The position numbers and the translations under genes are program-made. Positions 1 through 8,103 of a DNA stretch of 57,045 nucleotides are shown here, one piece after another; position 1 is the stretch's first letter; the number at the start of each line of letters is the position of its first letter. The DNA comes from Gammaproteobacteria bacterium (GTDB taxonomy: Bacteria > Pseudomonadota > Gammaproteobacteria > Burkholderiales > Burkholderiaceae_B). The notes under the pieces are model-generated. The model was not told the DNA's origin, did not search any database, and was given only the letters and a program-made list of their open reading frames with translations. Where the stretch lies: contig JAURJT010000075.1 of the NCBI GenBank assembly GCA_030832095.1, forward strand, positions 1-57,045. The letters run 5' to 3'.

Positions 1-456
1 AAAGCGATCTACCCCTTCCCAGTTGAACCCGTGCAAGTCACCATTAGCCCAGCCGCAGCCATGACAGACTGGGTACTGAGCGGGCACGGTCCAGCCAATT
101 TTTCGGTTGATCAAGATGCCGAATTGCGCGCCGGAGGCGACAAAGCCGCAGCGGTGCGTTATGTCAAACATGCGTTAGACAGTGATGATATTCAGAAGCA
201 CATCAAAGGTGGCAAGCAATGCATGCGACTCGCCCTCACCTTCAATGATCGTGTCTCGTTTGTCTTAACTGAAAATCTAGATATCAAGCGAGTGGCTGCG
301 CAAGATATTCTCGATCAATCAGAACAAAACATGCCTGTTGATGCCAACGAACAATTTGACGGCGACTTTACCTTGATGTGCGCCGAGTTAAACCAGATGC
401 TTTCTGCCCTGCTCGAGGCGCTTGAAGAAAAAGTCTTAACAGCTAAAGCTGCCTGA
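1..456 (+). CDS. rdgC: Recombination-associated protein RdgC, C-terminal part (5' end outside window)
   Basis: The reading frame is open from base 1 and ends at TGA 454-456, so this is the 3' half of a longer gene. The GTG at 31 is only an internal valine. The translation carries the RdgC C-terminal signature: a KQCMRLALTFNDRVSFVLTE stretch, then an acidic segment and a leucine-rich tail (LNQMLSALLEALEE). RdgC is a nucleoid-associated, ring-forming DNA-binding protein of beta- and gammaproteobacteria that modulates RecA-dependent recombination and replication-fork repair. About 151 codons are present against roughly 300 in the family. The next gene follows 86 bases downstream on the same strand. 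The family call is confident; nothing can be said about the missing N-terminus. Confidence 0.88.
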   Translation, partial: KAIYPFPVEPVQVTISPAAAMTDWVLSGHGPANFSVDQDAELRAGGDKAAAVRYVKHALDSDDIQKHIKGGKQCMRLALTFNDRVSFVLTENLDIKRVAAQDILDQSEQNMPVDANEQFDGDFTLMCAELNQMLSALLEALEEKVLTAKAA

Positions 457-542
457 CTTGCCCCTGCCCCCAACGGTGAGCTGAAAACGAGGCAGCGCCT
501 TGACCGGGTAGCCGCTTCACTCAACATGTAAAGGACCCCTCC

Positions 543-863
543 ATGGATCTCATGATTAACAGTCAAGTGCTCAAAACTATAAAGGGAGGGGTCTTGCTTG
601 AGGTGCAAGCCGACGATTTGAAGGTGCAGGCTTATATCGTCATCTCGGACGTTGATATGGCTGTGGTCGAAGCGCTTGTGCCGCTTTCAGTCTTTGAAAG
701 CGGTACACAAGTTCACGTCGCGGGTGTTGAAGCGATCGGCGACAGCACAGAACAAGTTGTACAAGTGCTTGAAAACATGGATCCCGACGACATCGTTGTA
801 TTTTTATGCGAAAACGCTGTGGTGTACGCCGAAAGTCTGGCCGTGTTAGGCCTTAAACACTAA
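543..863 (+). CDS. Small hypothetical protein (106 aa) downstream of rdgC
   Basis: An ATG at 543 follows an AAGGA ribosome-binding site at 531-535 with 7 bases between; an in-frame ATG at 552 is an alternative. The product is acidic and soluble-looking, with no signal peptide or membrane segment. It alternates hydrophobic beta-like stretches (GVLLEVQADDLKVQAYIVIS) with a short acidic helix (QVVQVLENMDPDDIV) and ends in VVYAESLAVLGLKH. I do not recognise the family. It lies on the same strand as rdgC and converges on the M14 peptidase gene, whose stop is 34 bases away. The good ribosome-binding site and normal codon use argue for a real gene. Confidence 0.6.
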   Translation: MDLMINSQVLKTIKGGVLLEVQADDLKVQAYIVISDVDMAVVEALVPLSVFESGTQVHVAGVEAIGDSTEQVVQVLENMDPDDIVVFLCENAVVYAESLAVLGLKH

Positions 864-897
864 GCGCTACCCCAAGCACTAAGCAGAGCCTCAACCA

Positions 898-2790
898 TTA
901 GGAAGCGTCATGCAGGCGCCACCAATGTGTGCAAGCCAGGCGTACGGTATCGGTTTGCACTTGCTGTGCAAACACAAACTCCTCGCCTGCAATGGTCTCA
1001 TCCGGAAACTCTGTCACCAACTTCACCCCGACATTTTGCTGATCGTTTTGTGAAAGCATGCAGGCGATACCGTGCTTGAGTTCAAAGCCGCTCACGCCAA
1101 GGTAAGATTCATAGCGTTGCAGTTGCACGCGATTAAATTGCGCCACGCCAGGCAAGCGAGATACCGACTCGGCCAAGGCTTCAAGCCATTGCAGGGCAAG
1201 GTCTTTGTAAGCCGCTTGATAGCGCACAATCAAAAAGAAACCTTTCGGCAGACTCCACAAAGCAAAGCCCCTGGGCACATATCCTGTTAACGGTCGCGTC
1301 CACTCGTGTGCTGGATAGCCGTGCAAGCTTAGATGCAACTGCGCTTGCGTGAGTGCGATAGCTCGTTGACGTGCCTCGGTTTCATACCAGGGCGCTTGTT
1401 CCCGATACTCGAGATCATCACCGAGCCCTGTGTAACGCGCCGCATGATGCATATGTTGTGGATGAATTGCACGGTATTGTGCAAAGAGCGCATAGCCATC
1501 AGGATTTTCGAGCGGCACCACGGCAAAGTGCGCCTCTGGCTGCGCTGCCAGCCACTGCGCACCTCTGAGTGCACCCACCACCCCCGAAGCCTCATTTGCG
1601 TGTTGCCCACCGGTTAACACGATCGCGGGCAACGTGCCTCGGCGATACACGCCAGTCACGGCACGACCTTGACGCGAAAGCACCTCAAACGGTTGCCCAG
1701 AAAATAAAGTCATTGCGACCCGAACCGACTCAGACGACAGTGGCTCGCAACATGTTTGAAGATTGATTTCGTGCGCGCTCGCTTGACTGATCTCTTGCTT
1801 GATCTCTTGCTTGATCTCTTGTTTGCTCGTATGAACGCTCTGTTGGGTACGCGCACCTGAGTCGTTCGGTGCACTTTGGTGCTCTGGCTGTTGCAATTCG
1901 AAAAGCGGTGAGCCGACGGGATAGCATTCGACGCATACCTTAACCAGCCCATGCCCAACGCGTATGTCTGGCACAATCTGGCCCGGTTGCAGGCCTCGAT
2001 TACCTGAAGGTCTTTTCGAGCGGTGTTGAAAAAACTCAAGCACTGAAAAATATAAATCTTCGTGCAGTGCCTCAAAGGTGCTCGCAAGTAACCGGCCTTG
2101 CGGATCCACAATCTCGGCACCAGGCAGCTCAACGCGCAGCAAGAGTCTTTCAAAGTAAGGCTCAGAAGAACCCCAGGACTGCTCACTTACCCAACGCATA
2201 AGCGTCTGAAAAGCTCGCTCAAATTCTGTCTCAAGCCTTTCGGCCAATAGGAGCTGCCCCGACTGCGAGTCGCTCACTCTAAGATAACCTGTTGGGCAGA
2301 GCGACTGTTGACCCAGTGCCAAATCCGTCTTGAGTGCGTTTGGCGCAACAAGCTGAAGCGTTCGAACCAAGCCGCTGCGATCCGTCAACGCAAGCTGGTA
2401 AACGGGTTGCTCGGTTGAGGTTGAGGTTGCTGCGGTATCTTGCGCTGCCACCCAAGACACCTCGATGCCTGGGATCACCGCTTCTAAAGGATAACCTTCA
2501 AGCAAAAATCGCCGTGGATCTGCGGCGGTGTGGCGCGGGTATTCGATCACGACCGAGGCAAGCGTGCTGGTATCAATCTCTTCTAAAAACGCATGCAACA
2601 GAGGTTTATATGCACTGCGTACCAGCGCATGGATCCCTCGTTGCTGTAGTTGTATCGCTAACGCCTGCCGCGCCTGGACACCTTCAAACAACCACAGCTC
2701 AAGCGTGTGACCCACCCAAGTGTCTAAGCGTGGGTCGGACAGCAGTTGCCTCGAAGTCAGAGCGATTTCGCACTCAAACACTCGTGGCAT
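898..2790 (-). CDS. M14-family zinc carboxypeptidase-like protein (630 aa)
   Basis: The C-terminal third carries a zinc-carboxypeptidase signature. GGQHANEASG (about residues 395-404) gives the H397-x2-E400 metal pair, and LHLSLHGYPAHEW supplies a third ligand near H490. ENPDGYALF is a typical M14 segment. The first 370 residues form a long, unrecognised N-terminal region. The two parts are joined by a polar linker containing a triple Lys-Gln-Glu-Ile repeat. There is no signal peptide, so it is probably cytoplasmic. It starts 12 bases after the APC permease gene on the same strand, so the pair may import and process a peptide or amidated amino acid. The family is fairly clear from the HxxE and His motifs; the substrate is unknown. 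Confidence 0.72.
   Translation of the reverse strand: MPRVFECEIALTSRQLLSDPRLDTWVGHTLELWLFEGVQARQALAIQLQQRGIHALVRSAYKPLLHAFLEEIDTSTLASVVIEYPRHTAADPRRFLLEGYPLEAVIPGIEVSWVAAQDTAATSTSTEQPVYQLALTDRSGLVRTLQLVAPNALKTDLALGQQSLCPTGYLRVSDSQSGQLLLAERLETEFERAFQTLMRWVSEQSWGSSEPYFERLLLRVELPGAEIVDPQGRLLASTFEALHEDLYFSVLEFFQHRSKRPSGNRGLQPGQIVPDIRVGHGLVKVCVECYPVGSPLFELQQPEHQSAPNDSGARTQQSVHTSKQEIKQEIKQEISQASAHEINLQTCCEPLSSESVRVAMTLFSGQPFEVLSRQGRAVTGVYRRGTLPAIVLTGGQHANEASGVVGALRGAQWLAAQPEAHFAVVPLENPDGYALFAQYRAIHPQHMHHAARYTGLGDDLEYREQAPWYETEARQRAIALTQAQLHLSLHGYPAHEWTRPLTGYVPRGFALWSLPKGFFLIVRYQAAYKDLALQWLEALAESVSRLPGVAQFNRVQLQRYESYLGVSGFELKHGIACMLSQNDQQNVGVKLVTEFPDETIAGEEFVFAQQVQTDTVRLACTHWWRLHDAS
1789..1824. repeat. 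12-bp tandem repeat, three copies, coding
   Basis: The unit GATCTCTTGCTT occurs three times in a row, the third copy with one change (GATCTCTTGTTT). Read on the minus strand it encodes KQEI repeats in the linker of the M14-like peptidase. It is in frame with the gene, so copy-number change would alter linker length without a frameshift. Confidence 0.9.
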
Positions 2791-2802
2791 CTTGCCTAAC
2801 GC

Positions 2803-4149
2803 TCATGCGTCTTTTTTAGAAAAATGTGTGATCGCCAACGCCACCACGCCCACTGCCATCACGAGTAAAGAAATATAGACCGCCCCCTTACTGATGGCGT
2901 AGGTCACACTTGAATAGGTCAAATAGGCACACGTCAGACAAAATATGATGGGCGTCAAGGGATAGAGAGGCACCTTAAACGGGCGCTCTGTCTGAGGGTC
3001 TTTGACTCTCATCACAAAAAGCGAAACCCCTACCAAAAACAGAAAGGCCCAAAATACCGGCGCCGTAAACTCAACCATGACCTCAAACCCATCGGTTTGC
3101 CAGACGCCCAAACCAACCAACGCCAAACTCAAGATCGACTGCACCACGTAAGCGGCTACTGGTGAGCCACGCTCTGCGTGCCAGTTGCCCATAAAACGGA
3201 GGGCAGGCCAGTCGCGCCCTAGTGCGTAATTGGTGCGCGCCCCGACAATCATGGTGGCATTGATACTCGTCAAGGCAGCCACCGCAACAAAAATTCCAAG
3301 CATTTTTTCGCCCCAAGGACCAAACGCCTTACCCATCAGATCAGCCGCCACCGCTTTACTGCCCGCCAAGCCAGACAAGCCCAAACCAGCCAACACCGCA
3401 ATATTGAACAGCACATAAATCAAGGTCAAAATCATGATGCTGATCACAATCACGGGCACGATTGCGCGCTTGCCGCCGCGCACCTCAGCTGAGATGTACG
3501 CCGCTTCGTTCCAGCCACCATACGTCAACAACACAAACACCATCGCCAAGCCAAACATACCTAAGCTTGGTGAAGAAGAAAACATACTAGGCGATGCCGG
3601 TGCGTCGCCCGACAACACAATCCCTGCCACCGCGACACACGACAAGCCCGTGACCTCGATCATTGTCAGGCAAGTTTGCACCCATGAGGCTGCATGTAAG
3701 CCAATCAAATTGATCAGCGTCATTGCAACCACAACGCCGACAGCCCACAGCGCCGTTGAGTGCGGCCCCAGATTCACCACTTTACTCATGTAATCGCCGA
3801 ACACAAACGCTAGCAAAGCGATCGACCCCGTGTTGATCACGGTTGCCTTCGCCCAGGCATACAAAAAAGAGGCCGGCTTACCGAAGGCGCGTGCTAAAAA
3901 ATGATAATCGCCCCCCGCGTGAGGATAGGTCGTGGCGAGCTCTGCATAGCAGAGCGCGCCGGCCATCGAGATTACCCCCCCAAGCACCCAAGCCACAATT
4001 AACCACCCCGCGTCACCCGTGACGCCTGCAACCATCGAAGGTGTTTTAAAAATACCTGCACCAATCACAATGCCAACAATGATTGCGATGGCACTAAAGG
4101 TGCTGAGTTGTTGCTTCGGTTGATTACTCGGGGTAGTTGGGGTAGTCAT
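2803..4149 (-). CDS. APC-family amino acid permease (448 aa)
   Basis: This is an integral inner-membrane protein with about twelve hydrophobic segments, the usual length and layout of the amino acid-polyamine-organocation (APC) superfamily. The first membrane helix has the characteristic GIVIGAGIFKTPS motif, and YAELATTYPHAGGDYHFL corresponds to the conserved loop after helix 2. It is expected to act as a proton-coupled symporter or exchanger for an amino acid or amine; specificity cannot be read from the sequence. It sits between the exported methyltransferase-fold gene (2-base gap upstream) and the M14 peptidase gene (12-base gap downstream), consistent with one transcript. Confidence 0.88.
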   Translation of the reverse strand: MTTPTTPSNQPKQQLSTFSAIAIIVGIVIGAGIFKTPSMVAGVTGDAGWLIVAWVLGGVISMAGALCYAELATTYPHAGGDYHFLARAFGKPASFLYAWAKATVINTGSIALLAFVFGDYMSKVVNLGPHSTALWAVGVVVAMTLINLIGLHAASWVQTCLTMIEVTGLSCVAVAGIVLSGDAPASPSMFSSSPSLGMFGLAMVFVLLTYGGWNEAAYISAEVRGGKRAIVPVIVISIMILTLIYVLFNIAVLAGLGLSGLAGSKAVAADLMGKAFGPWGEKMLGIFVAVAALTSINATMIVGARTNYALGRDWPALRFMGNWHAERGSPVAAYVVQSILSLALVGLGVWQTDGFEVMVEFTAPVFWAFLFLVGVSLFVMRVKDPQTERPFKVPLYPLTPIIFCLTCAYLTYSSVTYAISKGAVYISLLVMAVGVVALAITHFSKKDA

Positions 4150-4151
4150 TA

Positions 4152-5012
4152 TTAATTACGCGTACCAGTAATAGAATAAAGGGGTGAATTCTCAAGCACC
4201 TGACCTGATAGCTCGTTGCCATTCAGTGTCACATCGACAATCCGCGACTGGTTACTTTGATCCAAGAAGGAAAACTTCAAGCGATTCCCGGTCAGGCTAC
4301 CCCCAAGAATCGGTTGTGGTTTTCCGTAAATGTTCAAGGTGCCCCCCACTCGTTGATAACGCTGGGTGAGCTCGAGCGTCACCGGCTGCTGTGAGCCCTC
4401 AAACCCTTTTAACGACCACTTGCCCGCAGCATTTCCAGGCACAACCCAGAAATACCCCTGCGCATAGCCGGTACCAACCTTATCATCAGGCTCCCAGTCG
4501 CCCATGTTGAAAGAGTTCGTCACAATCCGAGTGCCTGGCGCCATTTTCAAGATCGTTGGACGAATCTTCAAATTCAAATCGGGCAACAGATACATCGTCA
4601 CGACCGTAGCTTTTGAAAAATCTTCAACAAAGATGTCACCGTTAATGATTTTGACTTTGTCTGCAACGCCTGCGCGCTGGGTATTGCGTGTCGCAAGTTC
4701 AGCCATCTCTTTGTTGTACTCAATACCAACCGCTGTGGCACCGAAGTTTTTAGCTGCTGCGATTGCAATCTTGCCATCACCGGCACCTAAGTCGTACACC
4801 AAATCGGTAGGTTTGACGTTTGCGACTTTCAACATCGCATCAGCAACTGCGTCGTTGGTCGGGACCCAGATCACATCCTTACCACTCTGACCGACACGCG
4901 GCTCATACTTTTCGTCACCCAACTTGGTTGACTCAGCAGACTGGGCAAACACTGGGTTGACAGCAAAGGCAACAGCAAGGGCTGTCACATGAACGAGAAC
5001 ACGAAACTTCAT
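4152..5012 (-). CDS. Exported class I SAM-methyltransferase-fold protein (286 aa)
   Basis: The start at 5012 is chosen over an upstream in-frame codon at 5048 because GAGGTG lies 5-6 bases before it and it opens a clean signal peptide (MKFRVLVHVTALAVAFA, likely cut after VFA near residue 23). The mature protein contains a complete-looking class I methyltransferase core: VYDLGAGDGK (residues 72-81), GIEYN (96-100), then GDIF and a VTMYLLPDLNLKIRP stretch. A beta-rich C-terminal region of about 90 residues follows. S-adenosylmethionine is not normally available outside the cytoplasm, so the role of an exported copy is unclear. Similar signal-peptide-bearing proteins are known to me only as a general family. 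It ends 2 bases before the permease gene begins. Confidence 0.75.
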   Translation of the reverse strand: MKFRVLVHVTALAVAFAVNPVFAQSAESTKLGDEKYEPRVGQSGKDVIWVPTNDAVADAMLKVANVKPTDLVYDLGAGDGKIAIAAAKNFGATAVGIEYNKEMAELATRNTQRAGVADKVKIINGDIFVEDFSKATVVTMYLLPDLNLKIRPTILKMAPGTRIVTNSFNMGDWEPDDKVGTGYAQGYFWVVPGNAAGKWSLKGFEGSQQPVTLELTQRYQRVGGTLNIYGKPQPILGGSLTGNRLKFSFLDQSNQSRIVDVTLNGNELSGQVLENSPLYSITGTRN

Positions 5013-5056
5013 AAGCACCTCGACAAAAAAGTTTAAGAAAAACTGCACAATGGATC

Positions 5057-5962
5057 TTACGAATTTTTAGACGTAGCAGAGCCAAACTCTGCGCCCGCCC
5101 AACACTCTATATGTTTAATAATATTGGCATAATCTTTGGGGCCATCGCCCTGCCCGATGGCGAACGATAAAAATTGGCGAGCCGCTGGGCTGACCGTCAT
5201 GGGCACACCGAGCTTTTCAGCCTCTTCGACACAAAGTTTAATATCTTTGTGTAACAAGTCAGTGGTGAAACGGGTGGGAAACTCACGAGTCAACACGCAC
5301 TGTGGCATTTTTTCTTGAGTAATAAATGAGCGACCGCTCGACACGTTAATCACGTCTAGCATTGTTTTGGCATCTAAACCAGCTTTAGCACCGTACACCA
5401 AGGTCTCGCAGCTTGCCACGATGTTGACGGCACACAGGGTGTTGTTGATGATCTTCATCGTCTGCCCTAGACTTGCTTGCTCGCCTAAGTAAAAAATATT
5501 TGTACCTAACACAGACAAGATGGGCTTGACCCGCTCAAACGCCTCTGTTGGGCCCGATGCCATCAGGGTTAAGGTGCCTTTTTCGGCACCGGTCGTCCCT
5601 CCGCTCACTGGCGCCCCTACCCATTGAATCTGTTTGGCAGCAGCAGCAGCGGCAACCGAATCGGTCACCGAAGGGCCCGTCGTCGATAAATCAACAATCA
5701 CTTTGACGGCCTTGCCGTGCATCACGCCGGCCGGGCCTTGCACCACAGACTGAACAATTGAAGGCATGGGTAAGCAGAGCAAGACGAACTCGACCTCATC
5801 GGCCATCGCCTGGGCGCTGGCTGCCACGCGCGCGCCTTTTTGCTTTAAACGCTCTAAAGCCTGAGGATTGTTGTCGAACACGACAAGGTCATGGCCAGCT
5901 GCTAAAAACCGGTTACCAAAATGATGACCCATATTGCCAAGGCCGATTAAACCAAGTTTCAT
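5057..5962 (-). CDS. 3-hydroxyisobutyrate dehydrogenase-family NAD(P)-dependent oxidoreductase (301 aa)
   Basis: The N-terminus is a dinucleotide-binding Rossmann motif (LIGLGNMG, residues 4-11). The beta-hydroxyacid dehydrogenase signatures follow: VDLSTTGPS, then the substrate-binding APVSGGTTGAEKGTLTLMAS, then GQTMKIINN, whose lysine is the catalytic residue in this family. Length is normal. The enzyme should oxidise a short beta-hydroxy acid (3-hydroxyisobutyrate, tartronate semialdehyde or similar) or run in reverse; the exact substrate is not evident. GGAG lies about 10 bases before the ATG. The exported methyltransferase-fold gene begins 44 bases downstream on the same strand. Confidence 0.85.
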   Translation of the reverse strand: MKLGLIGLGNMGHHFGNRFLAAGHDLVVFDNNPQALERLKQKGARVAASAQAMADEVEFVLLCLPMPSIVQSVVQGPAGVMHGKAVKVIVDLSTTGPSVTDSVAAAAAAKQIQWVGAPVSGGTTGAEKGTLTLMASGPTEAFERVKPILSVLGTNIFYLGEQASLGQTMKIINNTLCAVNIVASCETLVYGAKAGLDAKTMLDVINVSSGRSFITQEKMPQCVLTREFPTRFTTDLLHKDIKLCVEEAEKLGVPMTVSPAARQFLSFAIGQGDGPKDYANIIKHIECWAGAEFGSATSKNS

Positions 5963-6103
5963 ATTTTATTATCTCCGGATATATTTATTTTTATTTGGAT
6001 GCGGTATGCGCCAAGAATAGATCGTTGGCGCTCGACACAGATTCAGCTTGTCAGCCGAGGTCGCGCCGAGCGTTGCACTGATGTTGTTCTCAAGCCCATG
6101 GGC

Positions 6104-7120
6104 TTACGCTGCGTCCGCGGGATCCCCAAGCACAACAGACTCATAGGCGTGCAGTGCTGTCGCGCCGCCAGTATGTAAAAACAAGACATTATCAGTCGGC
6201 TTGAAATAGCCCTTGCGGCTTAAACCAATCAACCCTGCCATGATCTTGCCGGTGTAAACCGGGTCAAGCAAAATCGCTTCGGTGCGCGCCAGCATTTGCA
6301 CGGCCTCAACCATCGCGGGGTTAGGTATCGAATACTTGGGGCGCCACCAGTCGCCAAAACTCAACACGGCCTCAGCAGGTACCTGGATCTTGACCCCAAG
6401 CAGATCCAAAATCGCTTGCGCCTCTTTATGGACTAAGGGATTTTGATCTGACGGGTCGCGGCTGACGCCAATACCGACCAGCGGGATTTGAATGTTGTTG
6501 CCAAGAAAACCAGCCACCAAACCGCCGTGTGTGCCCGAACTACCCGAACCCACGACAAAGTGATCCATCGGCTGCCCCATCTGCAACAATTGCTGCTGAA
6601 GCTCTTGGGCGCAGGCAACGTAGCCCAGACCACCAATGGCGTTTGAACCACCACCTGGAATGATGTAAGGCTTGCCGCCGCCGGCACGCACCTCTTGGGC
6701 GACTTTTTCCATTGCTTCGGCCATGTTGCTGCCACCTGGCACAACTGTAACCGCCTCAACACCCAGTAAACGAAACATGAACTGGTTACCTGTGGCGTCA
6801 AACTTATAGCTACCCGGCACGCGCTCTTCAATCACAAAACGGCACTTCAGCCCCTCTTTGACGGCCGCGGCCAGCGTAATGCGGCAATGGTTTGATTGCG
6901 GTGCACCGCAGGTCACGAGCGTATCAGCGCCCTTTGCCAGCGCATCGCCCATCAAAAATTCAAGCTTGCGGGTTTTATTACCACCTGGAGCCAAGCCCAG
7001 CATGTCATCACGCTTAATCCAAACCCGTGGGCCACCTAAGGCTTTGGTGAAATTAGGCAAAAACTCAATGGGCGAAGGCCCTTGCGAATAGCGACGGCGT
7101 GGGAAACGGCTGAGATCCAT
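6104..7120 (-). CDS. PLP-dependent D-cysteine desulfhydrase / ACC deaminase family enzyme (338 aa)
   Basis: This is a fold-type II pyridoxal-phosphate enzyme of normal length. GGNKTRKLEF (residues 47-56) carries the cofactor lysine (K49), and CGAPQSNHCR has the Ser-Asn-His segment that contacts the substrate carboxylate. Glycine-rich PGGGSNAIGG and GSGSSGTHGG would hold the phosphate. The family includes D-cysteine desulfhydrase, 1-aminocyclopropane-1-carboxylate deaminase and L-cysteate sulfo-lyase; reactions release ammonia plus a 2-oxo acid, sometimes with sulfide or sulfite. I favour D-cysteine desulfhydrase-like but cannot exclude the others. It lies 142 bases downstream of the cyclase-family gene on the same strand. 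Confidence 0.8.
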   Translation of the reverse strand: MDLSRFPRRRYSQGPSPIEFLPNFTKALGGPRVWIKRDDMLGLAPGGNKTRKLEFLMGDALAKGADTLVTCGAPQSNHCRITLAAAVKEGLKCRFVIEERVPGSYKFDATGNQFMFRLLGVEAVTVVPGGSNMAEAMEKVAQEVRAGGGKPYIIPGGGSNAIGGLGYVACAQELQQQLLQMGQPMDHFVVGSGSSGTHGGLVAGFLGNNIQIPLVGIGVSRDPSDQNPLVHKEAQAILDLLGVKIQVPAEAVLSFGDWWRPKYSIPNPAMVEAVQMLARTEAILLDPVYTGKIMAGLIGLSRKGYFKPTDNVLFLHTGGATALHAYESVVLGDPADAA

Positions 7121-7262
7121 GAGTTAAATCCTAAAATTTAATAGAAAGAAAGAGTGATGATATTGGTCGACATAGTGCCTGATGGCCTGTCACTACGCAA
7201 CCGTGCTTGAGCAACTTAAGCCGAGTTTGACAACAGTCTCGCATGAAAACCCGTGCCTTAGC

Positions 7263-8003
7263 CTAGGCAACGGCAAACGGTCGGGCTAGCGCGCGTGCAG
7301 GCGCCCCATCCGAGCCGGCCAGCGGCAGTGCCAAGAACAAAATTTCAGCTCGCTGATTGGCAAGCGCACGTAAGTTCGTCACATGTTCGGCCACCAAGAC
7401 TCCATGCGCCAATAAGATATGGTGCACGGGCCAGTCAAAGCCTACGGGGCGCTTATGAATCGTCAGATCAGGCGTGCTGAAATCGACCCCAAGTAGTTTT
7501 ACCCCGTGATCGACCAGCCATTGCGCGGCAGCAGCGCTCAGGCTCGGGTGATCTTCGTAGTACTCGGTATTGACATGCTGTGCCCAGCCCGTATCCAACA
7601 GCACGATATCGCCAGGCTGCACCAAGGGGCGGGCCGCTTCAAAATCAGCGGGTTCGATCAATTCGAGCGGGCCTTTTTCAATACGCCAAACGACACCTGG
7701 GCCGTAAAGACGCTCAAGGGGGATTTCATCAAAGCAAGGCCCATCACTCAAAAAGTGACGCGGCGCATCCACATGTGTGCCGTGATGCGCCACCATATGA
7801 ATCTCGGTGACATTCAGTGGGCTTTCAGGCATTTTTACAATTTGCCTGATCCGTGGTTGCGGAAACACTGATGCGCGAGACAGTTCTTCGGTTAACCGAT
7901 GGGTCAGATCGATCCAAGGGCCGCTGCCGCCGCCGGCCTCCGGTGTCGGCACCTGGCTCCAACCTTTCCAGCCACAAAAATCGGCTTTACCATGATCGCA
8001 CAT
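7263..8003 (-). CDS. Cyclase / kynurenine formamidase-like metal-dependent hydrolase (246 aa)
   Basis: The protein carries the cyclase-family signature HHGTHVDAPRHF, whose His and Asp residues bind the divalent metal, preceded by WIDLTHRLTEEL. A later segment, GDIVLLDTGW, and LLGVDFSTPDL also match the family. Members hydrolyse amide or lactam-type bonds, for example N-formylkynurenine or isatin. The substrate here is not apparent and there are no tryptophan-degradation neighbours. It lies between the luciferase-like oxidoreductase (100 bases upstream) and the PLP enzyme on the same strand, so it may share their pathway. No signal peptide is present. Confidence 0.83.
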   Translation of the reverse strand: MCDHGKADFCGWKGWSQVPTPEAGGGSGPWIDLTHRLTEELSRASVFPQPRIRQIVKMPESPLNVTEIHMVAHHGTHVDAPRHFLSDGPCFDEIPLERLYGPGVVWRIEKGPLELIEPADFEAARPLVQPGDIVLLDTGWAQHVNTEYYEDHPSLSAAAAQWLVDHGVKLLGVDFSTPDLTIHKRPVGFDWPVHHILLAHGVLVAEHVTNLRALANQRAEILFLALPLAGSDGAPARALARPFAVA

Positions 8004-8103
8004 CAGACGCCCTACCTATTCAGATCGGTTTGCCTTTTGATCGTTGCAGGGCTGAGCACTACCGAGGACTCACCCTCGTGCCGCACCACTGCAACCACCT
8101 CTC

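Noticed and set aside
315..608. Open frame on the minus strand across the rdgC end and the next gene
   Set aside because: It overlaps two better-supported plus-strand genes, has no recognisable domain and no ribosome-binding site.
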